Both the position numbers and the translations under genes were made by a program. Source: Gordionus sp. m RMFG-2023 (Eukaryota; Nematomorpha; Gordioida; Chordodea; Parachordodidae). From it: a stretch of DNA of 64,000 nt. This document shows positions 48,226-60,336 of this stretch, piece after piece (the first letter of the stretch is position 1; each line of letters starts with the position of its first letter). The notes beneath the pieces are model-generated. The model worked only from the letters and a program-made list of their open reading frames with translations. It was not told the origin of the DNA and searched no databases. The stretch spans positions 28,878,508 through 28,942,507 of the forward strand of contig NC_088776.1 of assembly GCF_954871325.1 (NCBI RefSeq), written 5' to 3'.

Positions 48226-49210
48226 ATGGCTGACGATTTTCAAAAAATTCCAAATAGATTCTTAACAATTCCTACTCATACTAAAGGTGATTGAAGATCA
48301 ATGACTTTAAAAATATTTTCTTTATAGAACTGACGGATTTGATGTACAATTACAAAATTTTTAAACTTAACTATTCAGACTCTAATGGCAAAATTTATGG
48401 CTTAAAGATTTTTCCTTTCATTAACAAAATAAGGAGTGGATTAGCATCAAAAGAATATATTGAAACAGATGACTCAAGTTCAAGTTTTTCAGATGAAGAT
48501 AGTGTAAATAAATATTTTGCACCATTATTAATGCACACCTTAATGTAAATTTGGTCTTGGGAATTTTAAAATATATTTATATTAATTTTTTTTTTAATTT
48601 TTAAGTTGAATAAAAAAATAGATTCTGCACAAATAAACAAGCTTGAGTCCAAAGATAAAAGTATAATAAATTTTTTAACATAAAAATGAAATATTTTAAA
48701 AGATTTGAATTTCAACCAAAAGAAAAACTTAATTTTTAAAACAAAATATTATTATCATATAAATTGCAATTTGGAAATAGTGAGTATTTTTCTTTAAATT
48801 TTTTTATTTTATCTATAATATAGAAAGATAAAAAGGCTGTCAAACTTAATTTATCTGAAAATGATAGATTTCAAAAAAATAATATTCCTAAAAGTGATAT
48901 AAATAAATTTTCTTCTAGTTTATGTCTAGAACAAAGCAATGAGGGTTATTTCAAGAAGATTTCATACAGAACAAAAAGAATGTCAAATATCCATAATTAT
49001 AAATCTACTGATTCATCAATAGAACTTTATCTGAATAAAAATCAAGAAGTCTATAAATGTTGTACATACAACAAAAAATTATTTTTTAAATTTAAATTGT
49101 TTAAGTGTTCACAATTATATAGATTGCATTATCCAAATACAGGTTAGGTTATATGAGTTATAAATATATTATATATAGGGAAGCAAATATTTATGCCAAT
49201 ATTAAAATGA
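48226..49210 (+). CDS. Unrecognised five-exon gene candidate
   Basis: I do not recognise this gene. A frame-consistent model is: 48226-48286, 48328-48503, 48606-48660, 48828-49142, 49179-49210, giving 212 residues from MADDFQKIPNRFLTIPTHTK to a TGA. Introns 1 and 4 are 41 and 36 bp with good GT/AG borders, like the confirmed PHM introns. Exon 2 holds an acidic Ser-rich run (DDSSSSFSDEDS). Exon 4 is a 104-codon open stretch, long for such AT-rich DNA, with KCCTYNKKLFFKFKLFKCSQ, which could be a degenerate zinc-binding segment. The acceptor of exon 4 (AGAAAG/AT) is weak and exon 3 is uncertain. It could be a small host gene or an unknown element gene. Confidence 0.4.
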
Positions 49211-49332
49211 TATATTTATATTTATAAATGTGTATAACTTGGGAATTGTGAATATTTTTAATGAATGTTAATAAAAAATATTTTAAGGAGGAGTCAGTAT
49301 TGACAGGTATTACCCAATAATTATTTCTTTTT

Positions 49333-52300
49333 AGGAAATTTTTTTTTCTTTTTAGCTTTCACCTTTTCTTGGTGATAAGCTCCTTCAATATCTCTTACCA
49401 CTTTATGTTATTCATGCTCTCTCTTTTATCTAATTTATACTTCTTCATATTGGCTTAAACTTTGTGACCCCATTGAAGTTTTGACCTTCCTCTTATATGT
49501 TTGCCCATCACTTCCAAATTCTCAACCTTTATTCATATATAGTTAATAGGCCTTCTTATTGTGTGCCCATACCTACATCTGTTCACCATTATCTTAGCAT
49601 AACTTCCTAGTATTCTTGTACTTTGCACCTTATATTTTCTTGATACCCTAGCAATCATCATCAACATTGTCATCTCAATAGTTTGTAGACTTCTCTCATC
49701 TGATTCTTTGGATGGCCATGTATCTGAATGGAACTGTAAATTTTTTCCTTCAATTTGTGTGGGATTCTTTTAATTTTTCCCCATTTTGTATGGGATTCTT
49801 TTGTCAAAGAGCACTTCAGATAAAGATCTTCACTTTAACCACCCCTGAATAATTTTACTCTTTCTCTATTGTGCCATTTGTTTGTATAGTAGAGCCCAAA
49901 TATTTGCAGCTTTCAATTGCCGATATCACCATATATTCGGTCTATTCTCTGTTTATTTTTAGTCCATGCTTTTCAAGGATATTTATCCAATTCAATAATA
50001 TTTCTTTCATCTCATCCTTGGATTCTGCAAGTATTACAATATCATCTGAAAATATCATATTCCACAGGACTGTTTGCTGTAAAGACTGTGACAATACATC
50101 TATTACTGTTATGAAGAGAAGTGGGATGAGAGCTGACCCTTGATGAACTCCCTTGGCTATTGTGAAGCCTTTTGAAATACCAGTTGTGCTATGCACCATA
50201 TTCATATACTTATTATTCTTATATATTTTTTGGGAACCTTTTTTGTGGTGTAGTGCCCACCAGATAAGTTTTCTTGGGATTCTATCGAAGGCCCTTTCTA
50301 GATCGAGAAAGACCACATGTAGCTTTTTGTTCTTTTCTTTGTATTTTTCGCTCATTTGTCTAATTGCATAGATTGCTTCAGTGGTTGTTCCAGGCATAAA
50401 GCCAAACTGAGTCCCTCCTATTTCCACTATGTCTCTTAACCTTTTTATTTATAATTTATTTGTAGAGTTTATGACATTGTGACCCTGTAATTTTGACAAT
50501 TGTGTGGGTCCCCTTTATTTTTGAAAATAGGAGCTAGATAGCTCTACCTCCATTTTTGAGGAATCTCTTCATTTCCAAGTATTTTATTATACAGATTTGT
50601 GAGGAAATGTATTACATCATCTAGATTGGAATATTATCAGGACCCCCAACTTTGTTGTTTTTCATATGCTTGAGGCATGTGTATTTCTTGTTCCGTTATT
50701 GGTTGAATGAGGTTTTTGGCATGGGGAGTGTTCATCTAGATGTAATATGTGGGGATTAAAGTTGAGAAGCTCCTGAAAATATTCTTTCCATCTATTCATT
50801 ATTTCTTTTTCTCTAATTATTATCGATTTCCCATTTTTATTTTTGATTACTTTTGGAGCTCCGTTTATATCCCTAGCATTCTTTTCTCGTAATCTGTATA
50901 TTTTATTTTGCCCATCTTTGATATATAGTTCTTCATACATATCATCATATGCCATAGCTTTGGCCCTAGCCGCCACCTTTGTAGCTATTCTCTTGGATTT
51001 TTTGTATTTTGTCTTGTCATCTGGGTTCTTAGATTTCTACCATATTTTATAAAGGGCTCTTTTTTCCTGTATAGTGGCCTGTACCTCTTCTTTCCACCAC
51101 CATAGTTCTTTGTAGTGTTGTTAAAAAGCTCGTTTGATTTTTCAAAACGGCTAACTCAATATTTTAGGCAGAAAAAAAATTGCCTAAGCCTCGAGATTTT
51201 GGTAATATATGTCTAAACCTTGTTCCTTCCATGGGCAAAATCTTCAGGCTTGCGTAATATTTTTCTGGATCTAATATTGAATTAGCCGTTTTGTAGGATT
51301 TGTTACCCCCCCCCCCTTGTCATACCTAGTGTAGATTTAGCAGTGTCTATTAATCTGGATGAAAGATCTGTCCAGATTTTTTCACTGACTTGTGAGAAAT
51401 CTATTGTTTTAATTTTTGCATTGATTGCAAAGGCATCTGTCATTGATTTTAATCTACCCCATTTGATGCATGTTTCTAGTTTTATCTTGTTTTGAGTGGA
51501 TTTATTTGTGAGGTGTAAATCCATGACTAGTAACATGTGTTGCGCGACAATATCTTCTCCTGGGATGACTGTTGTCTATTACATCTTTAAATTTTCTTCG
51601 AGAGATAAGCATGTAATCTATCTGGGTTTTCCTTGTACCACCACTTTCATATGTTATTAAATGACTGTCCTTTTTCTTATAGTAGGTGTTAGTTAAGGCA
51701 AAGTCGACGGCTTACGCATATTTCAGTACATGCTCTCCATCGTCCTTTCTTTCTCCATATCCAAAACCACCATGATACCTTTTGTAGCTGTCTCTTGCTT
51801 TTCCCACATGCGCATTTAAGTCTCCACCTATTATGACTAGGTCATCCTTAGGGATCTCCATTACAGCTTCATCAGGGATAGTTTTAAAGTTATCTTTCTC
51901 TTCTTCTTTATAACCCGTTTGAGGAGCATATACTGAATGAATGTGTAGTATGGATTGACCAATGCAGTTTTATTTTCATTAGTCTATCAGAGATCCTGTT
52001 AACTTCGACCACTTAGGAGGTTAGATATTAACCGAGGATGATGCTGACACTGTTCCTATTACTAACAATTCCATTATAATACAATTTATACCCATCTCCA
52101 ATCATTAGAGTCTTCTGACCTTTGAGAATTGGCACCCAAGTTGAACAAGAGAAAAGTTGATATAGCATGCATACGAGAGATGAAATGGAAAGGTCAGAAG
52201 ACTAATGATTGGAGATGGGTATAAATTGTACTATAATGGAATTATTAGTAATAGAATGGTGTCGACATCATCCTCAGTCAAGATTCAAGATCTGTGTACC

Positions 52301-52560
52301 AATTTTCAAGCTTGCTTAAATATGGTAATAAGTATGTATTCATATATACATCTTTTGATCAATACATTAATCTGTTAAGAACAAAAAATGATTGCCGTTA
52401 CCCTTTTTCTTTGCTTTGTCCTTTATTTTATTTTTCACAGGATAAAGGTCTACGCCCTGCTCTTCGCTTGGAGGGAAGGCCCTAGCTTTCATATTTTCGT
52501 TTGTATCCTTCATTTGTTTATTGGACAAGTATCCTCAGCACCCGCCTGTCCCCCTTTTTT
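49333..52560 (-). mobile_element. RTE-type LINE, copy 3 (rearranged)
   Basis: The minus strand matches copy 1 from its 3' end (49350) to about position 935 of copy 1 (52555). The reverse transcriptase part (49942-50427) reads FGFMPGTTTEAI, VFLDLERAFDRIPRK and FSDDIVILAESKDE, with the catalytic Ala replaced by Ser; other parts lie at 50662-50976 and 51303-51536. A roughly 175-bp insert sits at 51116-51290. At about 52121-52300 a piece equal to copy 1 positions 1133-1305 is inverted and partly repeats what is already present at 52002-52120. It is older and more broken than copy 2. Confidence 0.85.
51116..51290. mobile_element. Short inverted-repeat insertion in LINE copy 3
   Basis: It interrupts the LINE between AGTTCTTTG and GATTTGTTACC; TTTGTAG occurs at both borders and may be the target duplication. 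Near the ends AAAACGGCTAACTCAATATT and, inverted, AAAACGGCTAATTCAATATT pair as a stem. No coding capacity. The inner 95 bp match 35301-35395, so it is a dispersed non-autonomous element. Confidence 0.7.
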
Positions 52561-53270
52561 AAAGACTTCATTTTATACCCAGGATATTAGGTCTCTTACC
52601 TAGTCTGCCAGACCATCTATCCCAGTATCCTCTGGAATTTTTTTTTCTTGTTCCCTAGTATTTTCTTCCTTCCTTTAATTGAATTTTGTGTCTTCTCTCG
52701 TCCTCTTAATTCCATTCTCTGTGCGTATTGTATATGTTACGGTTTTTTTCAATCACTCACCCCCCCCCCTTCATTTCACATTCATATACGTTCGTGTTCA
52801 TACTTAATTATCTTGCTTAAATTACCGCTTCTGTCCAGCTGATTATCGAAACAGCTGGACAGTTAGGCCGTAACTGATCCCAACTTACTCTTATTTTGCG
52901 TTTGTTCATTATCTCATCTGGTCTTGTTCCAGTGGCTGGATGTCTAGTCGTTCTCTTAAATTTAAATCCGTTATTTAGCGGATGCCGTTTTTGTTCACTC
53001 TTCATAATTTTGTCGCCTTTTTTTCTAGTATCCATCAACACTTGAAACCAACTTCTTCTGTCTTTGCCACATTGGCCTGTTCTTCCTTCTTGGTTGCTCA
53101 ACCATCTTTTCCTTTGTCTTCTCTTTGTCCTTAAAGAGGATCAAATATTGTTTAGCCAATTTTAGTTTGGTCTATTTGCTTTCTACTGGTCCGCTATTCC
53201 TTCAAGCTCAGTCACTTTTAGTTGAACGTCCAAACATGGTCTCATCATCTTGAGAAGTGGTAGCTCCTTT
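52561..53270 (-). other. Possible LINE leader upstream of copy 3
   Basis: The minus strand from 53250 to 52560 runs directly into LINE copy 3 and includes a 94-codon open frame (52817-53101; QEGRTGQCGKDRRSWFQVLM, RPDEIMNKRKIRVSWDQLRP). Copy 1 has a tRNA-like head in the equivalent place instead. This may be a longer leader or first open frame of the LINE, or unrelated flank. A C10 run lies at 52760-52769. I recognise no domain. Confidence 0.35.
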
Positions 53271-53274
53271 TAGC

Positions 53275-54670
53275 CAGGGATGTGAACCCTTCGACAAAAA
53301 AAATGATCCGGGTTCGGGTACAGTAATAAAATTTTAAAAAAGTCCTGGTTCAAGGAACATTTAAAAAAATGACTCAAAATAAGACTTTTTATTCATTTAT
53401 TATTATACCTCAATATATACACATTCATAATTTACAAATAAAAAATTTTAAAATGAAATAATTTATATTTTAAATGTTTTATTCAATCGCACAATCTTAA
53501 TATCTTGTAAAATATCATCCATTTCTACGTAAATTAGACAATATATATTTTAAAGATGAAAATCCACGTTCTACCCTTACTTATGTTGAGTGACCATACA
53601 GCGATGACGATTCTATACAAGATATATAATTCAGGAAATATTGAAGAATTTTCTTCCATTTTATAATATATGTATCCTTATTTACACTTATAACTTCTGA
53701 AAACTTTTCTATTAAAGATGTAATATGCATTTTTTGATCCTCCTTTCTATCTAATGATAATTTGATTTTTTTTTCTCTATCTAAAAGTAAAATTTCAACA
53801 TCATCAATGTTGCTATCATTATTATCACTACAACCAGTAGATATTATTGTCGTAACTTCCAATATATTGTAAATAATGGAGTTTTGCGTATGCCATAAAT
53901 CCTTAAGATGGACTTTAGCCACTTGTTTTTGCTCAATACTCTAAAACTTGATAGGGTCTAAATATATAGAAGCGTATACAACACTATTTTGCAAATTGTT
54001 GCTCTCGAATTTTCATGTTTTCTAATATTTCGTATAAAAAAGGACTAGTAAATCTTTCTAAATCTAATCGGCATCTAATCCATATGCCTTAAAAATCAGA
54101 TAAACATAATTGTTCTAATTGTAATCTTAATGTTGGTATTCTTAAAGGAACTATTACACTAGTAAGGTCCTTTATTTGGCACCAATCATCTTCCGATAAA
54201 ATGTCTTCATATACTCCTATAATAAAATCATTACAGAAATCTTTCAAACCTAATAATCGTATACAAATTGAGGATCAACATGTTGTGCAATCTAATATTG
54301 CCATTGACTTTTCATTGATTTTAATAATCCTCAATTGTAGGAATTCTTAAAAATTTTGCACAATGATAGTTTTAAAGTAATTATTTTTTTTAGGCAATCA
54401 TTAAATAATGCAATATATATTTATGGGGAAATCTATTAATAAATTTATATAATAAAATACTATTACCTTTACTAGAATTTATGATATTAATCTCTAACTA
54501 AAATGGAAGTCCAGGAAGAAAGTTGAAAGAAAAACGCGAAGATAAAATAAATGATTCCACGAAAAAAAGTTAATAAAATAAAAAAAAAATTATGACACCT
54601 AGAACCCTTCGACCCTCCACATTTAAAAAGGATCCGGGTTCGGGTACAGTCAAAATACGTCCAACCCTTG
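53275..54670 (-). mobile_element. hAT relic with GGGTTCGGGTACAGT end repeats
   Basis: The tips CAGGGATGTGAACCC (left) and CAAGGGTTGGACG (right, inward) are loosely inverted; I see no 8-bp duplication. A sequence of about 45 bp including GATCCGGGTTCGGGTACAGT occurs near both ends in the same orientation (about 53309 and 54632). On the minus strand VERGFSSLKYILSNLRRN (about 53510-53580) is the hAT C-terminal dimerisation motif, and 53581-53922 is an open frame just before it. The rest is broken. Confidence 0.65.
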
Positions 54671-54987
54671 CGAGATGGGTACTGTATGAAGTTGCTTGAT
54701 TTTGTCAGTGTGATGCGCGATTTATTTTATAATCACACCTCATAAGATAGTAAAATTTCTGATCCATTCATCAACAAAGATGAAATAGCGCAAGTAATAT
54801 GAAATAGTTAATTATCATATAAATGATAAGTTATGTCGCCATATCCATTCAAAAATAATAATAAATTTTCTAAAAAATTAATTTTTATCGGAGAAATACA
54901 TTTATTATTATTCCGATGGGCTCGCAGCCCAATATAAAAACAGAAAAAATTTCATAAATTTTTGTTATAATCAGGTAGATCAGCAGA

Positions 54988-55472
54988 ATGACATTTCTTT
55001 GCTACTGCCTATGGGAAAAGTGCTTACAATGGAATAGGGGAACTTTTAAACGCTTGGCTGCATGGACTTTACAACAACCATATGAAAATCAAATAAAATC
55101 TTGCGATTTCTTCAAATTCGCTGAGGAAAATTATTCATTTTTCTTATACATCCCATGTAATACCAAGAGGAGCATGAACTTTTAAATGATCATTGCAGTT
55201 TATCCTACTAGCTCATCAAACAATTACATAAAAATATTTTGTTCAACCACACCACAAAATATTCAAAATCGAATAGGCAAAATATCAACCAAAGATGTTT
55301 TTATGCTAATGAATGGTTAGATTGCATAGATGAAGTAAAGGTAATATTTTTACACGCTAATGGACCTTCTAAGTTTAATACCTGTATTCTTATTCTTCCG
55401 AAAAATGATATTTTAATTGTCATCAACCTTTTGACCATTACAGGAAGAACTTATAATTTAACTCGTGAATAA
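54988..55472 (+). pseudogene. Fragment of an unnamed repeated gene family
   Basis: One frame reads HFFATAYGKSAYNGIGELLN from about 54990. It recalls the FFATSHGKG...DGIGG block that I know from many uncharacterised, probably transposon-derived, animal proteins. A later frame (55239-55472) reads VKVIFLHANGPSKF and ITGRTYNLTRE, which matches the C-terminal FMHP.GP and TGR.Y blocks of the same proteins. The order fits one gene; stops and a frame change between the two show it is dead. I cannot name the superfamily. Confidence 0.5.
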
Positions 55473-55499
55473 TCCAAAAAGGCCATATACAATTTAAGG

Positions 55500-56899
55500 A
55501 AATCAATATAACTCTTCTATAAAATAAGTGATTTAACTCTCAATTAATTCAATAAATTATCGAATATTTTTTAATGTCAAGTTTTATCTATTAAAAATTA
55601 TTGCAGTGGAAATTTTAAATTTATGCCAAAATGCGATTTTATTCAATAAATATTATATTATGGAATGTAAAAAAATGTAGTTTGATCTATAAAAATTAAG
55701 TATTGAGCTATTTAAATTTACTAACGCCATCTAGGGATAATTTATTTTAAGCATTTTCTATACTTAATTTTGTTTTACAACTGAAAATTTTTATATGAAT
55801 AGTTCTTGATACTAGTTACAAAATATTTCAAATTTGGGGAACAAATTTATACTAACATTTTAGAAAATCAATTACAAGTTTTTAACCGCTAAAAAAAATA
55901 TTCAAATTAAAAATTAGCATGAATTTATAGGGGGGTTATCTATTAAATTTTTACATAAAATAGGGCGAAATGCTGTAAAAATTACTACCCTTATTATAGA
56001 CCTATTACAGTACAAAAATATTACTAATTATCGACCTAATCTATATATTACATACAATAGACATTATTTTTAAATAAAACTTTCTACCATCCTTTTAAAT
56101 GTAATTTAAAAGGGTTAGACATTTTCAGCAAACTCATTCATGTCAAACAATATACTATAATAATGCATTCATTGTTAATGAGGGGATAATTGAATTCATG
56201 TTTTAAAATATAACTTTATTCACAATATTCTGATAGTTGGTAGTAGATCTAAAATAATTTAGGTTGTTCTTTTTAAAATTTATAAAAATTTCGCCCAAAA
56301 CGACGAAATTTTTTTGGGGTTAGGCATAGGGTTTTGAGGAGTTTTGCATCCAGTGAAAATCTTGTCTAGATGCAGGGTTCTATTAGTGTTAAGGGATAAT
56401 ATTTTGGATTCGTCAATTACAACCTTTATTAACATATATACCAAGTTTTAATAAAATCTGAGATGGTTGTGTTGTAAAATGATTGATTTGATATGGAATG
56501 ACCCATCTTTCTTTTTTTAATCAAATAATTAATTAGATAAACAAAATACAATCAATACATGACAGGTTCATCTTATAAATTAGTATAATTTATTAAAACA
56601 ACACATATATATCAATTATATGGACAAGACATCAAAAGTGTTCCTACCTTCAACACGTTTTAAGGCTAAGGCTGCAGACTTTCGTTGCAGTGATTTTGAG
56701 TCGATCCAATGAGCTGTTACAAGAAAGTTGTTTTAGTAAAATCCATCTCTTTTAGAAAAGAAAAATATTAAATATAGGATGGAAATGGAAATTGTATATC
56801 ATCCAATTCAGTATCTTATACATATGATAACTGCTGTGTTTTGCTCTCTCACATACATACCTTTTTTTATATTTCACATTTTAACATTCATACCAAACA
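55500..56899. other. Gene-free AT-rich gap
   Basis: I see no gene or element end. A conspicuous short patch at 56285-56345 (TTTCGCCCAAAACGACGAAA, TTTTTTTGGGGTTAGG) contains a small inverted repeat TTTCG...CGAAA. Confidence 0.4.
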
Positions 56900-57620
56900 T
56901 GTTTTTTTTATGTTTCTCATTAATTGTTATGATATTATTTATATTTGATATTACAATAGGGACATCCCATCTAGGTTACCTCGCGATACAATAAGACAAT
57001 CTATATTTATATAAATATATAACACTATTATTTTTGTATAAATATGATGATATAAACGAAATTGATTTAATGATTTTTTTGATCTCATTCACAACGAAAG
57101 ATTCTTTTTCTTAAAAAAATTTGTAAATTGAATTAATTCTGTTAATGTAGTTAATAAAAAAATTCTTTCTTAAAAATTTGTAATTGAGTGATAAATTGAT
57201 GTTATATATAAATCTAAAAAAGGAACCAAAACTATTCAGGATATTGATGTTTAGGGCAAATCCTCACCGTGACCGTAGATCGGCCCCGTACCGTCCCCTA
57301 CAATAAATCAAAGCCGCGCTAATACTGTGGTGCGGATAAATCTGTTTCTTTTTTTAAAATTAATTTATCATTAAATCAGCACTTTGCGGTGCGGAGAAAT
57401 CTGTTCTTTCTTTTTCAAATTAATTTAAGATCAAATTCTACTTATACTGCCGTGCGGAAAATTTATTCCTTCATTTTTAAGATAAATTCACACTACCATT
57501 GCGGTGCGCAAATACGTTCCTTCTTTTTCAAATTAATTTAGGATAAAAGCTGTACTAATTCTGCGGTGCGGAGAAATGAGTTCCTTCTTCTTCAAATTTA
57601 TATCTATGTCCTAGTTTGTA
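56900..57620. repeat. Dispersed repeat with GCGGTGCGGA minisatellite
   Basis: It begins with CATCCCATCTAGGTTACCTC (compare 25285 in PHM intron 6) and contains at 57300-57600 five units of about 65-70 bp built on ACTGCGGTGCGGAGAAAT and TTCTTTTTCAAATTAATTTA. The copy at 25270-25770 has the same order with more decayed units. Non-coding elements with internal minisatellites are known among Helitron/Helentron relatives, but I see no diagnostic ends. Confidence 0.6.
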
Positions 57621-59464
57621 ACTTATTTATTATTTTTTATTGATTGACATTTTTGTCTTAATTTGAAATTATTTATTTTATTTATAATTAATGATTGAAA
57701 TTTTGATATCATTTTTTTTTGTAAAATGAAAATTATAATTAATTAATTTTTTCTGCGATCAATTTTTCTTCAAGATTTTTTGTTTAACGATAATTAATTT
57801 TTTGCAAATAAATTTTATAATAAAAAATATTTCTTATGCTTTATTAATTTAATATTTTGTTGATTAATTTAGAGACTTGATTAAGTTAAGTTATAAGTTG
57901 AGTATTGTTCCCTTTTAAGTATTTTTTTACGCTCTAAATTTTGATTAGTTCACCTCTTTTATTTTGTCAATACTGTGGTGCGGAGGATGTTGTCATAAAA
58001 TATATAACAACTAAGAAACCTTTGAGTTGAAACCAACCCCCGTCGATTATGGGGTATGACTATTGTTGAGTTCACACTATTGTAGTATAATTACCAAAAA
58101 TTGGGTCCTACACTGGACCGTTGAACTCATTCAATCCCCCCCCCATCGATGTTCGGTAAGCCCATTGTCGGGCAGAATTTTACATAACATCAATTTAAGG
58201 TCTTCCATGTTTTAAGATTGAAAAATAAAATATAAATAACAACTTCGGCTCAACATTTACTATCAAAATTTAAATTTATTCTATTCATTCAACAAACATT
58301 TAATATTAAGATTATTTTTTAAACTAATTAAAGGAGCGGAGGAGCGGGTTGTTGCAAAAATGTGCCCCTCTTTTACAACTCTGATTAAAATATCAAATTT
58401 AATCATATGCATTCATTTTTGAACATATTTTGTATATTTACTATTATATTTTATCAAATAAAGTCAATATTATCATTAAAACGTATAATTAAATTTGACC
58501 GTCAATTAACCGAATTTTATTTGGTTTGGCTGGCCAAATCTCCAACCTTAGTCGTTATTCTCTTTACATGAATTCATTTTTTTGATTAATCATTAACAAA
58601 TACATTATGAAAAAGAAACCATATATATTATATAATATAAGCAATAATTTTTATAGATGTGTCAATACATAAATTTTTCTTCACTCCATTTGCTGCATAT
58701 TTCGTACGTGCCCAAACCATCTATTTCTTCTCATCACTCCAATCGCTTCAATACCATTCTTTTCTCCCAATTATTGCTTATTTTCCTCCCCCCCCCCATA
58801 GTTACAACACACATCGATCTAACCATTCTCATGTCCATTCTTTCCAATTTATCCCCGACGCCTCCGGGGGTTGGTCCCAGTCTACCTTAATAATCTATCC
58901 AAATGGTCCATCCTTCATATGTCCGAAGGACACATCCATCTAGTGTTGTTAAATTTATTGTTCGGAAATTTTACGACTCACTTTTGTGCTCCATCTGCTC
59001 TCAGCACGAACCCGGAGTTCAGATGAATAATGTTATTCAAAATAGTTCAAATAAAATTATTTACCATAAGTAAAGAGGCAGCAAAGAGCAATGGTGTTTT
59101 CTGGGGTTTGATAGTAAAGCCCATGTGAAATTTTTATAAATTCATTTCAGGATTAAAAAAAAAATTATTATTAAATATAATAATGTGGTGATGTGATTCA
59201 GTGTAAACTTATTCACTGCTCTGCTGCCATATATGATCATTCTATTAACTCCACTAAACGAAAACTAAGAAAAAATAAATCTCATTTACTAATCTTAAAT
59301 TTTATTATAAGGCGTCACTAGCCTTTACAATCTCAGGGGGCTCAACTAAAAAAAAATTTATTGCGGGCCTTCGCAGGGGTTTTATATTAATATATTATAC
59401 TTTTTAATTGAAATTTGCAAACTTCGAACAATTATTTCGAATTTCAACTTTTATCATTTATTAT
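57621..59464. other. Gap with a solitary hAT-like end
   Basis: Positions 58327-58383 (GGAGCGGAGGAGCGGGTTG ... TTTTACAACTCTG) look like the subterminal zone and tip of a hAT element whose partner end I do not find. TAGTGTTGTTAAA at 58941-58953 equals the tip of the 35583-37118 element, also without partner. C9 and C10 runs lie at 58136-58144 and 58788-58797. The frames at 58657-58943 span the latter run and are not believable genes. Confidence 0.45.
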
Positions 59465-60336
59465 TAGAGAACTGCAAAGTAATTTTTTCGCAACCCGAGC
59501 CCGAATTAAAAAAAATTTTTTGCCCGACCCGAGCCCGAGCACACATATTTTAGTCCAACCCGAGCCCGACCCGAATAAAATTTTGCAATTTAAGTTTTAA
59601 TATTATAATAACCAAAAAAAAATTTATGTGTATTTATTCAGTTCAGCCACCTTAAATAAAAGTTTATTTGACGGCCATAATCTATTCAAGATATATATTA
59701 AGTTGCATTTTAAAATTTGTAAAAAATATTATAAAATGATTAATATACAAGCGAATTTAAAAATTATAACGATTATATAATACAATAAGCATCATTTATG
59801 CGAATATAGATATGATATAAAAGTTAATAAATATATAAAAAATATAATGAACATATTATATTATATTGACCTCATCAATATCATTATCAAAATTATCACA
59901 AAGTGAATAATTATGATATATAAATAAAGAGGCGTCCAGTTAATCTGGCTTTAAACGAGTCCTTCTATCCTCAAAGGCCCTACCTGGAAAACGCCCTTTC
60001 ACTGCTAGCCGACGAAGCAGGGATAGCCAGGAATTTAAGAGCTAAAATACTTAAATTTGGAAACTCATAATGGTTTGTTTTCCACCATTTTAAAATATTA
60101 TCGTCATCAATACATAATTTCGGATCTAGGTATTTTTTAGCTCGTCAACTTCGGCGCTAGCATCAGAATACGCATTGTCAGCCTCCCATAGAGAGAAGTC
60201 CAAAAACGTATCTACCACCTCTGTAGTTTCTTAAGAAAAAAATATTCATTAATAATGTTAAGATATATATTTATTTTATTATTTTTTAATAAATAATTTT
60301 ATTATTTTTTAATAAATAATTTTATTAATAATTTAA

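Noticed and set aside
58657-58943. Two overlapping frames with a Pro-rich patch
   Set aside because: They depend on a C10 run and adjoin a solitary hAT-like end; no coding signature.
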